64,000 bases of DNA from JAGRKR01 sp041397725 (GTDB taxonomy: Bacteria; Pseudomonadota; Alphaproteobacteria; Rhizobiales; Hyphomicrobiaceae), in NCBI GenBank assembly GCA_041397725.1, contig JAWKVZ010000004.1, forward strand, positions 248,001 through 312,000. Reading direction: 5' to 3'. The notes under the pieces are model-generated. The model ran no database searches, was not told the origin of the DNA, and saw only the letters and a list, made by a program, of their open reading frames with translations. The translations under genes and the position numbers were made by a program. Within the stretch, counting starts at the first letter, position 1, and every line of letters begins with the position of its first letter. Positions 54,645-62,523 of the stretch are shown here, piece after piece.

Positions 54645-54673
54645 TTGACCGCGGCGTTTGGGCGACCTAGCGT
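54645..54673 (+). promoter_or_regulatory. Candidate promoter of the ABC importer genes
   Basis: TTGACC (54645-54650), a 17-base spacer and TAGCGT (54668-54673) form a fair -35/-10 pair about 87 bases before the binding-protein start. The -10 is a weak match, so this remains tentative. Confidence 0.35.
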
Positions 54674-54759
54674 CTCATACCAAAGTCGGGCATCCTGGCC
54701 CGAGCTCCCTCGAGCCAACGAGGGCCGTCAAACGAAGAACTGATCAGCAGGAGGGAACG

Positions 54760-55851
54760 ATGACCGAAAAGAAGACCGACAAGGGCGTGACCAGGCACGC
54801 TGCCGACACTCCTCGGGAGGCCGCGCTGACGCGGCGCACGTTCATCGGCTCGGCGAGCGCCGCGATTGCGGCCGGCGCCTCCGTCGGAACGTTCTCCATC
54901 ATCGGCCGGGCGCAGGCCGCGGCGAGCGGCACGGTGACGATGTACACGTCCATGCCGACGTCCTATTCCGCTCCCGTGGCAGCGGCCTTCAACAAGCTCG
55001 GCAAGGGCATCACCGTCAATGTCTTCTACGCGCCGACCTATCAGGCGCTGCAGCGCCTCGAGGCCGAGCTCAAGGCGAACCGCGTGCTCTGCGACATCTT
55101 CCTGATCGCCGATCCCGGCCCGTTCCTGAACCTCAAGGCCCGCAAGGAGCTGCTCGACTACGTGAGCCCTGAGGCGAAGCACTACGGCAAGGCCGATCGC
55201 GACAAGGACGGATTGTGGGTCAACGGCCGTACGGTCGCGACGATGTTCGCCTACAACAACACGAAGCTCGGCGCCAAGGATGCACCCAAGACCTGGCAGG
55301 AGTTCGCCGACGCCAAGTGGACCGGCAAGCTCGGCGGCATCGATCCGCGCGTCGGCGGCACCGGCTATAGCTGGTACTACGTCACGCGCAATACGCCGAG
55401 CCTGGGCATCAAATGGTGGGAGAAGCTCGCCAAGACCAAGATGCTCCTGACGCGCGGCCACGGCGCCCTGATGGATCGCATGGTCTCGGGCGAGTTGCCG
55501 GTGACGGAGCAGCTCGACTATGCCGTCTACATCAACATCAAGAAGAAGAAGGCACCGATCACGGCCGTCTATCCGCCGGAGATCACGCCCGTGACGATCG
55601 CTCCGATCGCCGTCATCAAGCGCGGCCCCAACAATGCCGCCGCCAAGGTGTTCTACGACTGGTGGCTGTCCAAGGCCGGCCAGGAGGTCGTCCGCGACAT
55701 CGGCGGCGTCTACTCGGCGCGCAAGGACGTGGCGCCGCTCGCAGGCAAGCCCGCCTACGACACCCTGAAGGTCATGGACATCGACTACGAATCCTACCTG
55801 AAGGATCGCAAGAAGCTCACGGCGGAGTTCGTCAAAGTCTTCGGCCTCTGA
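54760..55851 (+). CDS. Tat-exported periplasmic substrate-binding protein of an ABC importer
   Basis: A 363-residue binding protein of the Fe(III)/polyamine-like cluster. The N-terminus has a twin-arginine motif (LTRRTFIGS, R25-R26), a hydrophobic segment and an AQA cleavage site near 53, so it is probably exported folded by Tat. The mature start GTVTMYTSMPTSYSAPVAAAF and RVGGTGYSWYY segment resemble the FbpA/PotD-type fold. GGAGGGA lies before the ATG. It is followed by a hairpin, then permease and ATPase genes. An organic solute is suggested by the catabolic context. Confidence 0.86.
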   Translation: MTEKKTDKGVTRHAADTPREAALTRRTFIGSASAAIAAGASVGTFSIIGRAQAAASGTVTMYTSMPTSYSAPVAAAFNKLGKGITVNVFYAPTYQALQRLEAELKANRVLCDIFLIADPGPFLNLKARKELLDYVSPEAKHYGKADRDKDGLWVNGRTVATMFAYNNTKLGAKDAPKTWQEFADAKWTGKLGGIDPRVGGTGYSWYYVTRNTPSLGIKWWEKLAKTKMLLTRGHGALMDRMVSGELPVTEQLDYAVYINIKKKKAPITAVYPPEITPVTIAPIAVIKRGPNNAAAKVFYDWWLSKAGQEVVRDIGGVYSARKDVAPLAGKPAYDTLKVMDIDYESYLKDRKKLTAEFVKVFGL

Positions 55852-55864
55852 TCCGCGACAGGTC

Positions 55865-55903
55865 GAGGGGCGGCACCACGCGCCGGTGGCGCAGCCGCCC
55901 CTC
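55865..55903 (+). promoter_or_regulatory. Stem-loop between binding-protein and permease genes
   Basis: A perfect 10-bp stem, GAGGGGCGGC / GCCGCCCCTC, encloses a 19-base loop that can fold further (CACC/GGTG). It starts 13 bases after the binding-protein stop and has no T-run. Position and shape fit an mRNA-protecting or attenuating hairpin that raises binding-protein output over the permease. Confidence 0.55.
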
Positions 55904-56024
55904 CCCGGCGCGAACAGGGCAGCTTGCCGAGGACGGCGGGCGGCATCCCGGCACCTTTCGCGCATAGCGGCGCGATGGCGTCACCGTCGCACCTCTCGAA
56001 CATTCAGGAACCGGACACCTCATC

Positions 56025-57761
56025 GTGCCAGCCACAGCCACGCCGACCGCAAGACTTTCGCATGACGCCTCCAAGGGCCCCCGGATTTCAGGCGTCCCTG
56101 CCATCCTGTTCCCGGTTCTCACCCTTGTACTTGGCTTCATGGTGCTGGCACCGCTGGGGTTCCTCGTCTACGGCGCGCTGACGGACGTCCCGCTCGGCGA
56201 CAAGGCGAACGGCATTACGCTCGAGAATTTCCGCCGCGTGCTGACACACGCCCGCTATCTGCAGGCGATCTGGCATTCGATCCAGGTTGCCACGCTCAGC
56301 ACCATCATCGCCTGTCTCATCGGCGTGCTCATGGCCTGGCTGGTCATCCGCACCGACGTTCCCTTCCCGCGCCTGCTGCGCATCGGCGTCATGGTGCCGT
56401 TCTTCGTAGCCCCGTTCATCGGCGCGCTCGCCTGGTCGCTGCTCTGCCAGAAGGGCGTCGGCCCTCTCAACCTCCTCATGACGGCCCTGGGGCTGCCCGA
56501 GATCAACCTCTACACGCTCGGCGGCATCGTCTGGGTCATGGGCCTCTTCTACGCGCCATACGTCTTCATCTTCACCTCGAGCGCGCTTTACAACATGGAC
56601 CCGATGCTCGAGGAGTCCGGCTACATGAGCGGGCTCAACCGTCGCCAGGTGATGCTGTACATCACCGTTCCGCTGGTCACGCCGGCCATTCTCTCGGGCA
56701 TGCTGCTGACGTTCGTAGCAACCGCCGGACAGTTCGGCGTGCCTGCCGTGCTCGGCGCCCCGCGCAACTTCCACGTCATGACGACGTACATCTTCGACCT
56801 CACGCAGCAGTACCCGACACAGTTCAACAGCGCCGCCGCTCTGTCGTTCGTCCTGCTCTTCATCACGGTGATCGGCATCGTCCTGCAGAACCGCGTCATG
56901 AAGGGCCGCTCCTACACGACCATCGCCGGCAAGGGCTTCCGGCCGCGCATTATCGAGCTCAAGGGGTTGCGCTGGGTCGCCTTCGCCTTCGCCTTCCTGT
57001 TCGTCATCCTGGCGAGCGTGCTGCCGTTGCTCATGATCGGCTATGTCTCGCTGGTGCCTCTCTACACGGCGAAATTCTCGTTCTCGCTGATGACGCTCGC
57101 CAACTACAAGAACGTGTTTTTCGACAACCCCATGGGCGCGCAGGCGATCAGCAACACGCTCATCCTGTCGATCGGCGCGGCGACCGTTTCCATGATCCTC
57201 GGCGTGGTGCTCAACTGGATCATCCATCGCTCCCGCGTCTCCTACCGCGGCTTCGTCGACCTCATCGTCATGGTGCCGATCTCCGTGCCGCACGTCGTGC
57301 TCGCCATCGGCATGCTCTGGACCTACATCTACCTGCCGCTGCCGATCTACGGCACGCTGTGGATACTGCTCATCGGCTACGTGACGGGCTTCCTGCCCTA
57401 CGCCGTGCGCAACGTCGGCGCCACCTTCGTGCAGATCGACAAGAGTCTCGAGGAAGCCGCGACGATGGTGGGCGCCAGTTGGGCGCGCACGGTCAGGGAA
57501 GTCACCATCCCGCTGCTGAAGCCGGGCATGGTCGGCGCCTGGATGCTGCTCTTCATCATCTTCGTGCGCGAGCTCACGACCTCGATCTTCCTCTACTCGC
57601 CCAACAGCGAAGTGCTCTCGGTGCTCATCTATAATCGCTGGGCGGAGGGCGACTACACCGCGCTTTCGGCCATGGCGATGATCCAGGTGCTCGTCGTGGG
57701 GCTCGTCATCTTCCTCGCCGGCTACCTCTTCAAGGTGGACATCACCCGCTCGCAGAGTTGA
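56025..57761 (+). CDS. ABC importer permease with two fused transmembrane domains (FbpB/SfuB-like)
   Basis: A 578-residue inner-membrane protein with about twelve helices in two halves. Each half carries an EAA-type cytoplasmic loop, EESGYMSGLNRRQVMLYITVPL and EEAATMVGASWARTVREVTIPL (in part), the site of ATPase contact. This doubled arrangement is typical of iron(III)-type importers, but similar permeases move other solutes. The start is GTG 56025 with AGGAA upstream. The ATPase gene follows 46 bases later. Confidence 0.9.
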   Translation: MPATATPTARLSHDASKGPRISGVPAILFPVLTLVLGFMVLAPLGFLVYGALTDVPLGDKANGITLENFRRVLTHARYLQAIWHSIQVATLSTIIACLIGVLMAWLVIRTDVPFPRLLRIGVMVPFFVAPFIGALAWSLLCQKGVGPLNLLMTALGLPEINLYTLGGIVWVMGLFYAPYVFIFTSSALYNMDPMLEESGYMSGLNRRQVMLYITVPLVTPAILSGMLLTFVATAGQFGVPAVLGAPRNFHVMTTYIFDLTQQYPTQFNSAAALSFVLLFITVIGIVLQNRVMKGRSYTTIAGKGFRPRIIELKGLRWVAFAFAFLFVILASVLPLLMIGYVSLVPLYTAKFSFSLMTLANYKNVFFDNPMGAQAISNTLILSIGAATVSMILGVVLNWIIHRSRVSYRGFVDLIVMVPISVPHVVLAIGMLWTYIYLPLPIYGTLWILLIGYVTGFLPYAVRNVGATFVQIDKSLEEAATMVGASWARTVREVTIPLLKPGMVGAWMLLFIIFVRELTTSIFLYSPNSEVLSVLIYNRWAEGDYTALSAMAMIQVLVVGLVIFLAGYLFKVDITRSQS

Positions 57762-57807
57762 GGCCTTCCGCCTCCCATCACAAGAAGACAAAGGAGCTTT
57801 GAGACCC

Positions 57808-58914
57808 ATGACGTATCTCGTGGTGGAGAACCTGGTGAAGCGCTTCGGCAGCTTCGTCGCCGTCGATCGCGTCTCCATCACGATGGCCAAGGGCGAGGTC
57901 TGCACCCTGCTCGGGCCGTCGGGTTGCGGCAAGACCACGACGCTGCGCTCCATCGCCGGCCTCGAGACCTTCGACAGCGGCCGCGTTTCGCTCGACGGTG
58001 TAACTCTCGCCGATCCCAGCGCCGGCACGTTCGTGCCGCCCGAGAAGCGCAACCTCGGCATGGTCTTCCAGTCCTACGCGCTGTGGCCGCACAAGACCGT
58101 CGGCGAGAACGTCTCGCTCGGCCTGAAGATCGCCGGGCTCCCCGCCAAGGAGATCACCGACCGTGTCGCCGAGGTTCTGACGCTGGTCGGCATGGGCGGA
58201 ACCGAGAAGCGATCGCCCTCCAGCCTGTCGGGCGGCCAGCAGCAGCGCGTCGCCGTGGCCCGCGCCCTGGCGCTGCAGCCCAAGTGCCTGCTGTTCGACG
58301 AGCCGCTCTCCAACCTCGACCTACTGCTGCGCGAGCGCATGCGCTTCGAGATCCGTGAGCTGCTCGTGAAGCTCGGCATCACCGCCGTCTATGTGACGCA
58401 CGACCAGACCGAGGCCATGGTCATCTCCGACCACATCGTCGTCATGAACCAGGGCAAGGTCGAGCAGGAAGGCGCTCCCACCGACATCTACACGCGGCCG
58501 AGCAACCGCTTCACCGCCGAGTTCCTGGGCCGCACGAACCTGCTGCCCCTGGACCGTGCACGGAGCGAGCCCGCCACCAGCAAGGTCGCCATCGCCGGCG
58601 GCCCCATCCTCAAGAGCGCGGAAGCCGCTCGCGTAAGCGATTCGAACGAGCCCCTGATGATCGCTTTCCGGCCGGAAATGGCACGACTTGTCCGGACCGA
58701 TGAGACAGGCGACAATGTCATGGACGGAAAGGTCACTTCGACGAGCTTCCTGGGCTCGCACACCCAGGTCGGCCTTTCCCTCTCCGGTCACGAGGTCAAT
58801 CTGCTGACCCCGGGCCACAGGAAGCTTGCCAACGGCGAGTCGGTGCGGTTCGCCATCGATCCTGCGAACGTGCTCGTCATCGTCGACAACGTCTCCGGTT
58901 CAGAGGAGCCCTGA
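57808..58914 (+). CDS. ABC importer ATP-binding protein (FbpC/PotA type)
   Basis: A 368-residue ATPase: Walker A GPSGCGKTT at 36-44, signature LSGGQQQRV, Walker B LLFDEPLSNLD, and H-loop YVTHDQTEA, followed by a C-terminal TOBE-like domain from about residue 240. It pairs with the double permease upstream. AAGGAG lies 11 bases before the ATG at 57808. The amidase gene begins one base after its stop, so the whole set is probably one transcript. Confidence 0.93.
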   Translation: MTYLVVENLVKRFGSFVAVDRVSITMAKGEVCTLLGPSGCGKTTTLRSIAGLETFDSGRVSLDGVTLADPSAGTFVPPEKRNLGMVFQSYALWPHKTVGENVSLGLKIAGLPAKEITDRVAEVLTLVGMGGTEKRSPSSLSGGQQQRVAVARALALQPKCLLFDEPLSNLDLLLRERMRFEIRELLVKLGITAVYVTHDQTEAMVISDHIVVMNQGKVEQEGAPTDIYTRPSNRFTAEFLGRTNLLPLDRARSEPATSKVAIAGGPILKSAEAARVSDSNEPLMIAFRPEMARLVRTDETGDNVMDGKVTSTSFLGSHTQVGLSLSGHEVNLLTPGHRKLANGESVRFAIDPANVLVIVDNVSGSEEP

Positions 58915-58915
58915 C

Positions 58916-59629
58916 ATGAGCAACGATATGCGCGACCTGCCAGAGAAGATCGCCAAGTGGAGGGGCTACGTGCCCGACGACGAGCTTCTAACCTACGTCA
59001 AAGGCAAATTCGGGCGCCGTATCGGGATCGGCAACAAGCCGGCCCTGCTCAACATCGACACCACCTACATGTTCGTCGATCCCGCCTATTCCCAATGCGG
59101 GAAAAAGGACGAGGCCCTCGAGGCGGCCATCACGCGGATCACGGAGACCTTCCGCAAGCTTGGCCTGCCGATCTACTACAGCCGTCGCGACGACCGCACG
59201 CACCCGACCTACCGCGGCATCTGGAACCTCAAGCTCGGCACCGCCGACGAGTTCCAGTACAGCCGTGACCCCAAAGCGGACGAGTGGCCGCCCGAGTATG
59301 CCCCGCGCGAGGAGGATCGCGTGGTGTTCAAGAACAAGCCCTCCTGCTTCTTCGGCACGCCGCTCGAGGCGTTTCTCCGCTACGACGCCGTCGACACGCT
59401 GGTGGTGATCGGCATCTCGACATCGGGCTGCGTGCGCGCAGGCGTCAACGATGCCTTCGCCCACAATTTCCGCGTCATCGTCGTCGAGGAGGCCTGCGGC
59501 GACCGCAGCGCCGCCGCCCACAAAGCCAACATGTTCGACATGGACATGAAGTTCGCCGACGTCGAGCGCATCGACTACGTGATCGCCGAGCTCGAGAAGC
59601 GCTTCGGCAAACGCCAGGCTGCCGAGTAA
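58916..59629 (+). CDS. Isochorismatase-like cysteine hydrolase (amidase), second copy
   Basis: A 237-residue protein of the isochorismatase-like superfamily, of the N-carbamoylsarcosine amidase type by size. The triad is D48 in LLNIDTTYMF, K139 or K141 in VVFKNKPSCFFGT, and C172 in STSGCVRAG. It begins one base after the importer ATPase stop. With the copy at 50.6-51.2 kb there are two such hydrolases around the amidase, which suggests a nitrogen-containing substrate. The ATG at 58916 is preceded by GAGG. Confidence 0.87.
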   Translation: MSNDMRDLPEKIAKWRGYVPDDELLTYVKGKFGRRIGIGNKPALLNIDTTYMFVDPAYSQCGKKDEALEAAITRITETFRKLGLPIYYSRRDDRTHPTYRGIWNLKLGTADEFQYSRDPKADEWPPEYAPREEDRVVFKNKPSCFFGTPLEAFLRYDAVDTLVVIGISTSGCVRAGVNDAFAHNFRVIVVEEACGDRSAAAHKANMFDMDMKFADVERIDYVIAELEKRFGKRQAAE

Positions 59630-59652
59630 CCCGACCTCAGAAGGAGTGTCTC

Positions 59653-59949
59653 ATGAGACTGCGCGATGCTGCCAAGGTCGTGCGCTCGAAGAACGCCGGC
59701 CCAACCGAGATCACCATCGATCTCATGTTCGAGGACAAGGCGCTCTATCAGAGAGCGCTCAAGGCCGCGAGCCTGAAGCCAGAGGTCATCGCCCAGCGCT
59801 ATGGCGTGGGCGAGGCCGAAGTCATTCCCTATCCGGCCGCCAACGCCATCAAGATCGTGCTGCCCCGGCGCATTATCGCCGGCACGCCGGGCGACAGCGA
59901 CGTCTACGGCGCGCAGCAGCATCGTCCCCTCCTGGATGCGGAGATCTGA
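59653..59949 (+). CDS. DUF4387 family protein
   Basis: A 98-residue protein. MRLRDAAKVVRSKNAGPTEITIDLMFED and VIPYPAANAIKIVLPRRIIAGTPGDSDVYGAQQH (each in part) are the DUF4387 core, a family often found beside or fused to AtuA. Function is unknown; it is thought to be a partner of AtuA-like proteins. AAGGAG lies 6 bases before the ATG. It ends one base before the AtuA gene. Confidence 0.86.
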   Translation: MRLRDAAKVVRSKNAGPTEITIDLMFEDKALYQRALKAASLKPEVIAQRYGVGEAEVIPYPAANAIKIVLPRRIIAGTPGDSDVYGAQQHRPLLDAEI

Positions 59950-59950
59950 C

Positions 59951-61345
59951 ATGAGCAACTTCGCACGAATGATCGACGCCTGCGAGCGCGAGCGGGGACC
60001 GTTCCGCGCTCTGTCCGCCTCCGGCCAGCTCGGCTATGGCATTCCCGAGGCCTCCCTGCTGCGCGGGCTCGAGCGCGCGCCGCACATGATCGGCTGCGAC
60101 ATGGGCTCCGTCGACCCCGGCCCCTATTATCTCGGCGCCGGCCGGCTCGCGACTGCGCGACGCGTTACCAAGCGCGACCTGCGCATGGTTCTGCTTGGCG
60201 CGCTCGCGAAGAAGATCCCGCTGATCATCGGCACCGCCGGTACGGCCGGCGCCAACCCGCACCTCGAGGCGACGCTCGACATCGTGCGCGAGATCGCCCG
60301 CGAGGAGGGCGTCAGCTTCAAGCTCGCCACCATCGGCGCCGAGATGCCGCGCGACGTGCTGAAGGCCGCCGTGAAGTCCGGCCGCACGCGCCCCATCGGC
60401 GCCATCCCCGCACTGACCGAAGCCGAGGTCGACGGCGCCTCGGCGATCGTCGGCCAGATGGGCACGGAAGCGTTCCTGCGCGCCATGGCGGAAGAGCCCG
60501 ATGTGATCATCGCGGGCCGCGCCTGCGACACTGCGATCTACGCCGCCTTGCCGGCTCGGCTCGGCCTGCCCATGGCGCCGGCCATGCACATGGCCAAGAT
60601 CATCGAGTGCGCGTCGCTGTGCTGTGTTCCGGGCGCGCGCGACGCCATGCTCGGCACACTCGAGGGCGAGCGCTTCGTGCTCGAGAGCATGAACCCGACG
60701 CGCCATGCAACACCCATGTCGGTGGCCGCCCATGCGCTCTACGAGCAGGCCGACCCGAACAGCGTGGCGGAACCGGAAGGCGTGCTCCATCTCGAGGATG
60801 CCTGCTTCGAGGCCGTCGACGAGCACCGCTGCCGCGTCTGGGGCTCCCGCTGGGAGCCGGCCAAGCAGCTTTCCGTGAAGATCGAGGGCTCGACCCGCGT
60901 CGGTGCCCGCGCCGTCTTCGTGGCCGGCTGTGCCGATCCCATCTTCATCGAGCGCGCGGACGAGATCAAAGCCGGCGTCGAGGCGATGGTGCGCGAGCTT
61001 GTGCCGCCACGAGGCCCCCGCTCCTACGACCTCTATTTCCGTTTCTACGGGCTCGGCGCGGTCGGAGGACAGGCCCCCAAGGTGCTGCCGGAGGAGATCG
61101 GCGTCATCGTCGAGTGCATCGCCGAGGACGAGGAGGAGGCGCGCGCCGTCACCGCTTCGGCCAAGCAGTACCTACTGCACTTCGGCTACGTCGGCCGGCT
61201 CTCGACGGCGGGCAATCTCGCATTTCCGTTCACACCGCCCGAGATGACGGCAGGCGACGCCTACCGCTTCAGCGTCTACCACATTATGGATGTCGACGCG
61301 CTGGCGCCCCTTTTCCCCGTCTCCGTGGAGATGGTCGGGGCCTGA
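59951..61345 (+). CDS. AtuA / DUF1446 family protein
   Basis: A 464-residue protein of the acyclic-terpene-utilisation AtuA family. GCDMGSVDPGPYYLG, GTAGTAGANPHLEATLDIV, VIIAGRACDTAIYAALP and the C-terminal RVGARAVFVAGCADP are typical. Its reaction is not established; in terpene degradation it belongs to the atu operon, but no other atu genes are here. It directly follows DUF4387, the family's usual partner. The ATG at 59951 is preceded by the stop of that gene. Last gene of the catabolic run. Confidence 0.86.
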   Translation: MSNFARMIDACERERGPFRALSASGQLGYGIPEASLLRGLERAPHMIGCDMGSVDPGPYYLGAGRLATARRVTKRDLRMVLLGALAKKIPLIIGTAGTAGANPHLEATLDIVREIAREEGVSFKLATIGAEMPRDVLKAAVKSGRTRPIGAIPALTEAEVDGASAIVGQMGTEAFLRAMAEEPDVIIAGRACDTAIYAALPARLGLPMAPAMHMAKIIECASLCCVPGARDAMLGTLEGERFVLESMNPTRHATPMSVAAHALYEQADPNSVAEPEGVLHLEDACFEAVDEHRCRVWGSRWEPAKQLSVKIEGSTRVGARAVFVAGCADPIFIERADEIKAGVEAMVRELVPPRGPRSYDLYFRFYGLGAVGGQAPKVLPEEIGVIVECIAEDEEEARAVTASAKQYLLHFGYVGRLSTAGNLAFPFTPPEMTAGDAYRFSVYHIMDVDALAPLFPVSVEMVGA

Positions 61346-61360
61346 CTTCCGCTCGAGACG

Positions 61361-61390
61361 GGTGGATGCGGCGTCGCATCCCCCTGTTTC
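61361..61390 (+). terminator. Terminator-like hairpin after the AtuA gene
   Basis: A 7-bp perfect stem, GGATGCG / CGCATCC with a GCGT loop and further G-C pairs below, is followed by CTGTTTCC. It lies 18 bases beyond the AtuA stop and before the next start, so it may end the catabolic operon. The T content is low, hence only moderate confidence. Confidence 0.45.
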
Positions 61391-61426
61391 CCGCCGCCGC
61401 GGACCGGCGCATCGGGAGTTGCCTTC

Positions 61427-62437
61427 GTGTCCCGTTCGACCCTATCGCTACCTGCCCGCGCGCTCGTCGAGAGCCTCGACGCACTCGAGCTGACGGGCCG
61501 GGTGCTCGTGGCCGACGACGAGACGGAGATGGTGCTGAGAGCCGTGCGCGGACGTGGGCACGACGCCGCGGCCTGGCACCGCCTTGCCCGTACTGGCCGT
61601 GTCGCCTGCCCCTGGCCTGAGCCCGGTCCCTATGACGTCGCGCTGCTGCGGCTGGCGCGCAGCCGCCATGAGTTGCGCATGCTCATTCATGCCGTCGCCG
61701 CGGTGACACGGCCGGGCGGACGCGTCGTGCTCTATGGCGCCAACTCCGAAGGCATCCGCTCCGCCGGCACGATCCTGCAGGACATCCTCGGCGAGGTGAC
61801 GGTGGCGGCGGTCAGGCGTCACAGTCGCATCCTCGTGGCCGTGCGGCCCACCGAGATCGCCGGCCTCAAGGGCCGCCTCGAGGACTGGCGCCAGACCGTC
61901 GAGCTCGCCATCGCCGGACAGGGCGTGCCGTGGGTCTTCTATCCCGGTCTGTTCGCCGAGGGGCGGCTCGATGCCGGCACGGAGCTGCTGGTGTCGGCGA
62001 TACCCTCGCCCGCCCCTGGCGATTGCGTCCTGGATTTTGGCGCCGGCACCGGCATCGTCGGCTGGCACATCCTGCGCCAACAGCCCGCCGCGAGCGTCGA
62101 CCTGCTCGATATCGACTCACTGGCAACCGCGGCGCAACGCGTGAACGTGCCCGGCGCCCGCGCCTATCTCACCGCCGACAGCCTCGCCGCGACCGGGGCG
62201 GGCGCCTATGACCTCATCGTCTCCAATCCCACACTCCACGATGGCGCTCGCGAGGATCACGGCGTGCTCGCCGCCCTCGTCGCGGAAGCCCCGCGCCACC
62301 TGAAGCCCGGCGGCGCGCTCATGATGGTCGTGCAACGGCGGATAGCGCTCACGAACAGCCTCACCGAGGCGTTCGGCGGCGGCGAGGTGGTGGCCGAGAC
62401 ATCGCGCTTCAGGGTCTGGCGCGCAAGGCGGCCGTGA
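61427..62437 (+). CDS. RsmC-like class I methyltransferase
   Basis: A 336-residue two-half protein of the RsmC (16S rRNA m2G1207 methyltransferase) type: an N-terminal degenerate Rossmann domain and a C-terminal active one. The SAM site is DFGAGTGIVGWHIL near 205, and the catalytic motif reads SNPTLHDG where RsmC has NPPF/Y. That change is in the base-binding loop and may alter activity or substrate. The start is GTG 61427. It lies outside the catabolic run and may be unrelated to it. Confidence 0.78.
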   Translation: MSRSTLSLPARALVESLDALELTGRVLVADDETEMVLRAVRGRGHDAAAWHRLARTGRVACPWPEPGPYDVALLRLARSRHELRMLIHAVAAVTRPGGRVVLYGANSEGIRSAGTILQDILGEVTVAAVRRHSRILVAVRPTEIAGLKGRLEDWRQTVELAIAGQGVPWVFYPGLFAEGRLDAGTELLVSAIPSPAPGDCVLDFGAGTGIVGWHILRQQPAASVDLLDIDSLATAAQRVNVPGARAYLTADSLAATGAGAYDLIVSNPTLHDGAREDHGVLAALVAEAPRHLKPGGALMMVVQRRIALTNSLTEAFGGGEVVAETSRFRVWRARRP

Positions 62438-62523
62438 CGGGGACTTGCCCCCTTTCCGGTCCGAATTCGCCACAAACGCCCCGTAGACCCGCTCTATCAG
62501 CCAGCCGTCCTCCGGGTCATGTA

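Noticed and set aside
56088..58061. 657-codon minus-strand frame over the ABC permease
   Set aside because: The permease on the plus strand has transmembrane and EAA-loop patterns; the antisense frame has charged low-complexity text.
62438..62460. GGGG-ACTTG-CCCC followed by CTTTCC as a terminator
   Set aside because: The stem has only four pairs, too weak to call.
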